Shown here one piece after another: positions 6,151-6,704 of a stretch of DNA of 6,704 bases. Source of the DNA: an uncultured bacterium (GTDB lineage Bacteria; Bacillota; Clostridia; Oscillospirales; Acutalibacteraceae); NCBI GenBank assembly GCA_905215105.1, contig CAJMOI010000111.1, positions 1-6,704 on the forward strand, given 5' to 3'. The notes under the pieces were generated by a model. It saw only the letters and a list, made by a program, of their open reading frames with translations. It had not been told where the DNA came from and searched no databases. The translations under genes and the position numbers were made by a program. Within the stretch, counting starts at the first letter, position 1. Each line of letters opens with the position of its first letter.

Positions 6151-6334
6151 AAGCAAGACAGCCGCCGGTCAGGGGCGGTACCATACCGCTGGATATACGG
6201 ACGGACGGGCTGCCTGCATCGCGCAGGGCAACTCCGCTTAATGCTGCTCGGTTCCCCGCCTGACATGGTTCACGGCGCCCCGCCGTGCAGACCCATCCGC
6301 CCGCATATCCTGCGATATGCGTTCTGTCTTGCTT
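6151..6334 (-). ncRNA. ffs: Signal recognition particle RNA (4.5S/scRNA)
   Basis: RNA of the signal recognition particle, which binds Ffh and targets membrane and secreted proteins to the Sec translocon. The conserved domain IV is clear: CCGTGAACCATGTCAGG, then a CGG/CCG stem with GGAA tetraloop (loop 6252-6255), then AGCAGCATTAAGCGG. A long helix extends it: 19 pairs join 6292-6310 with 6191-6209, and after a three-base bulge six more pairs follow. The ends are closed by AAGCAAGACAG (6324-6334) and CTGTCTTGCTT (6151-6161), which fixes the approximate limits. At about 180 bases it is shorter than the roughly 270-base Bacillus scRNA, and I cannot see the usual Alu-domain motifs. A T-rich tract (TTTTCTTTTTCTT) follows the 3' end. 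Position upstream of dnaX matches Bacillus. Exact mature ends are uncertain; transcription may begin near 6361. Confidence 0.92.
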
Positions 6335-6367
6335 CAATCATGTACCAGCATTTCTGCCAGCCAGATT

Positions 6368-6396
6368 ATTATATACGATTTTGAAAAAAAAAACAA
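6368..6396 (-). promoter_or_regulatory. Promoter of the SRP RNA gene (probably also serving dnaX)
   Basis: A consensus -10 TATAAT (6368-6373) and a -35 TTGTTT (6391-6396) are separated by exactly 17 bases. The predicted start is near 6361, about 27 bases before the closing stem of the SRP RNA. Seven bases of the spacer and the last three of the -35 belong to one run of ten T residues. No other convincing promoter lies between here and dnaX, so some transcripts probably continue into dnaX-ebfC-recR. Confidence 0.85.
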
Positions 6397-6430
6397 CACC
6401 TGACAGCGAATTTTTTACGAATTCTTCTTT

Positions 6431-6704
6431 TTAGTTGGAAATCCCGGTCCAGCCGGTCACCAAATCGGGCACCTGACCGACAATCACGGTCTCGGAAAGT
6501 ACGGCTGAAGTGGTCTGTTCTACCCGCCCGGAAGCGCCGGGAACATAGGTAAAGGCCTGCACTGTCACAGTCAGAACAATCCGGTGACAGGTCTGGTTCA
6601 CCCCTGCGGAAGAAAAGGTGCTTTCATAGTCTACCTGTACATTTCCATCGGCGGATACCCGCAAAGGAAGGGAAAGCCCTCTCCCCTGGGGCATGGCGCT
6701 GCCC
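6431..6704 (-). CDS. yunB: YunB-like sporulation protein, C-terminal part (runs off right edge)
   Basis: The frame is open from the window edge to a TAA at 6431-6433, giving the last 90 or so residues; B. subtilis YunB is about 250. Recognition rests on a run of family features: a GRG-L-LPLRV strand, VQVDYESTFSSAGVNQTCHRIVL, in which the AGVNQT-H-I core is typical of YunB, and LSETVIVGQVPDLV near the C-terminus. YunB is a sporulation protein expressed in the mother cell in Bacillus; its molecular activity is not established. The ATG at 6694 is internal: codons for Gly-Ser-Ala precede it in frame and the family N-terminus is missing. The stop lies 34 bases before the -35 of the SRP RNA promoter, and I see no convincing terminator between them. 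The call implies a spore-forming lineage. Fairly sure of the family. Confidence 0.82.
   Translation of the reverse strand, partial: GSAMPQGRGLSLPLRVSADGNVQVDYESTFSSAGVNQTCHRIVLTVTVQAFTYVPGASGRVEQTTSAVLSETVIVGQVPDLVTGWTGISN

Noticed and set aside
6026..6337. A 103-codon minus-strand open frame before dnaX
   Set aside because: It lies over the SRP RNA gene and overlaps the dnaX start in another frame. The conserved RNA structure explains the sequence better.
6397..6430. Terminator for the yunB-like gene before the T run
   Set aside because: The bases before the ten T residues form no good stem; the T run is better explained as part of the SRP RNA promoter.

Overview
This window looks like ordinary chromosome from a spore-forming Firmicute of the class Clostridia, perhaps near Oscillospiraceae/Ruminococcaceae. 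That placement is an inference from three things: a YunB-type sporulation protein end, the Gram-positive order SRP RNA - dnaX - ebfC - recR, and a BceRS-BceAB-type regulatory/transport set. Base composition is roughly half G+C by eye. All recognised genes lie on the minus strand, so the window reads from right to left. No mobile element, CRISPR array, tRNA or rRNA was seen.

Right part (6704 to 3378). The window opens inside the 3' end of a yunB-like gene. A good sigma-A-type promoter follows (6368-6396) and drives the signal recognition particle RNA, recognised by its GGAA-tetraloop domain. Then come dnaX (clamp-loader tau subunit), ebfC/yaaK (nucleoid-associated protein) and recR (recombinational repair). 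These three are tightly packed: the dnaX stop codon lies inside the ribosome binding site of ebfC, and recR starts three bases after the ebfC stop. A strong intrinsic terminator (3378-3417) closes the unit. No convincing separate dnaX promoter is visible, so readthrough from the SRP RNA promoter is plausible.

Left part (3371 to 1). A second unit starts from its own promoter (3343-3371). It encodes an OmpR-family response regulator and, overlapping it by four bases (ATGA), an intramembrane-sensing histidine kinase with almost no external loop. After a 135-base gap holding a promoter and two nested or adjacent dyads comes a BceA-type ABC ATPase. Its end overlaps the start of a BceB/FtsX-type permease that runs off the left edge. 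By analogy with BceRS-BceAB and its relatives, permease and kinase would sense a cell-wall-active peptide together, the kinase would phosphorylate the regulator, and the regulator would activate the transporter promoter. The dyad at 1569-1586, about 72 bases upstream of the predicted start site, fits the regulator's operator.

Nothing here amounts to a clearly new biological system. The points most worth a second look are the operator and dyad structure upstream of the transporter genes, the shortened SRP RNA apparently lacking a standard Alu domain, and a ten-T run inside the SRP RNA promoter spacer.
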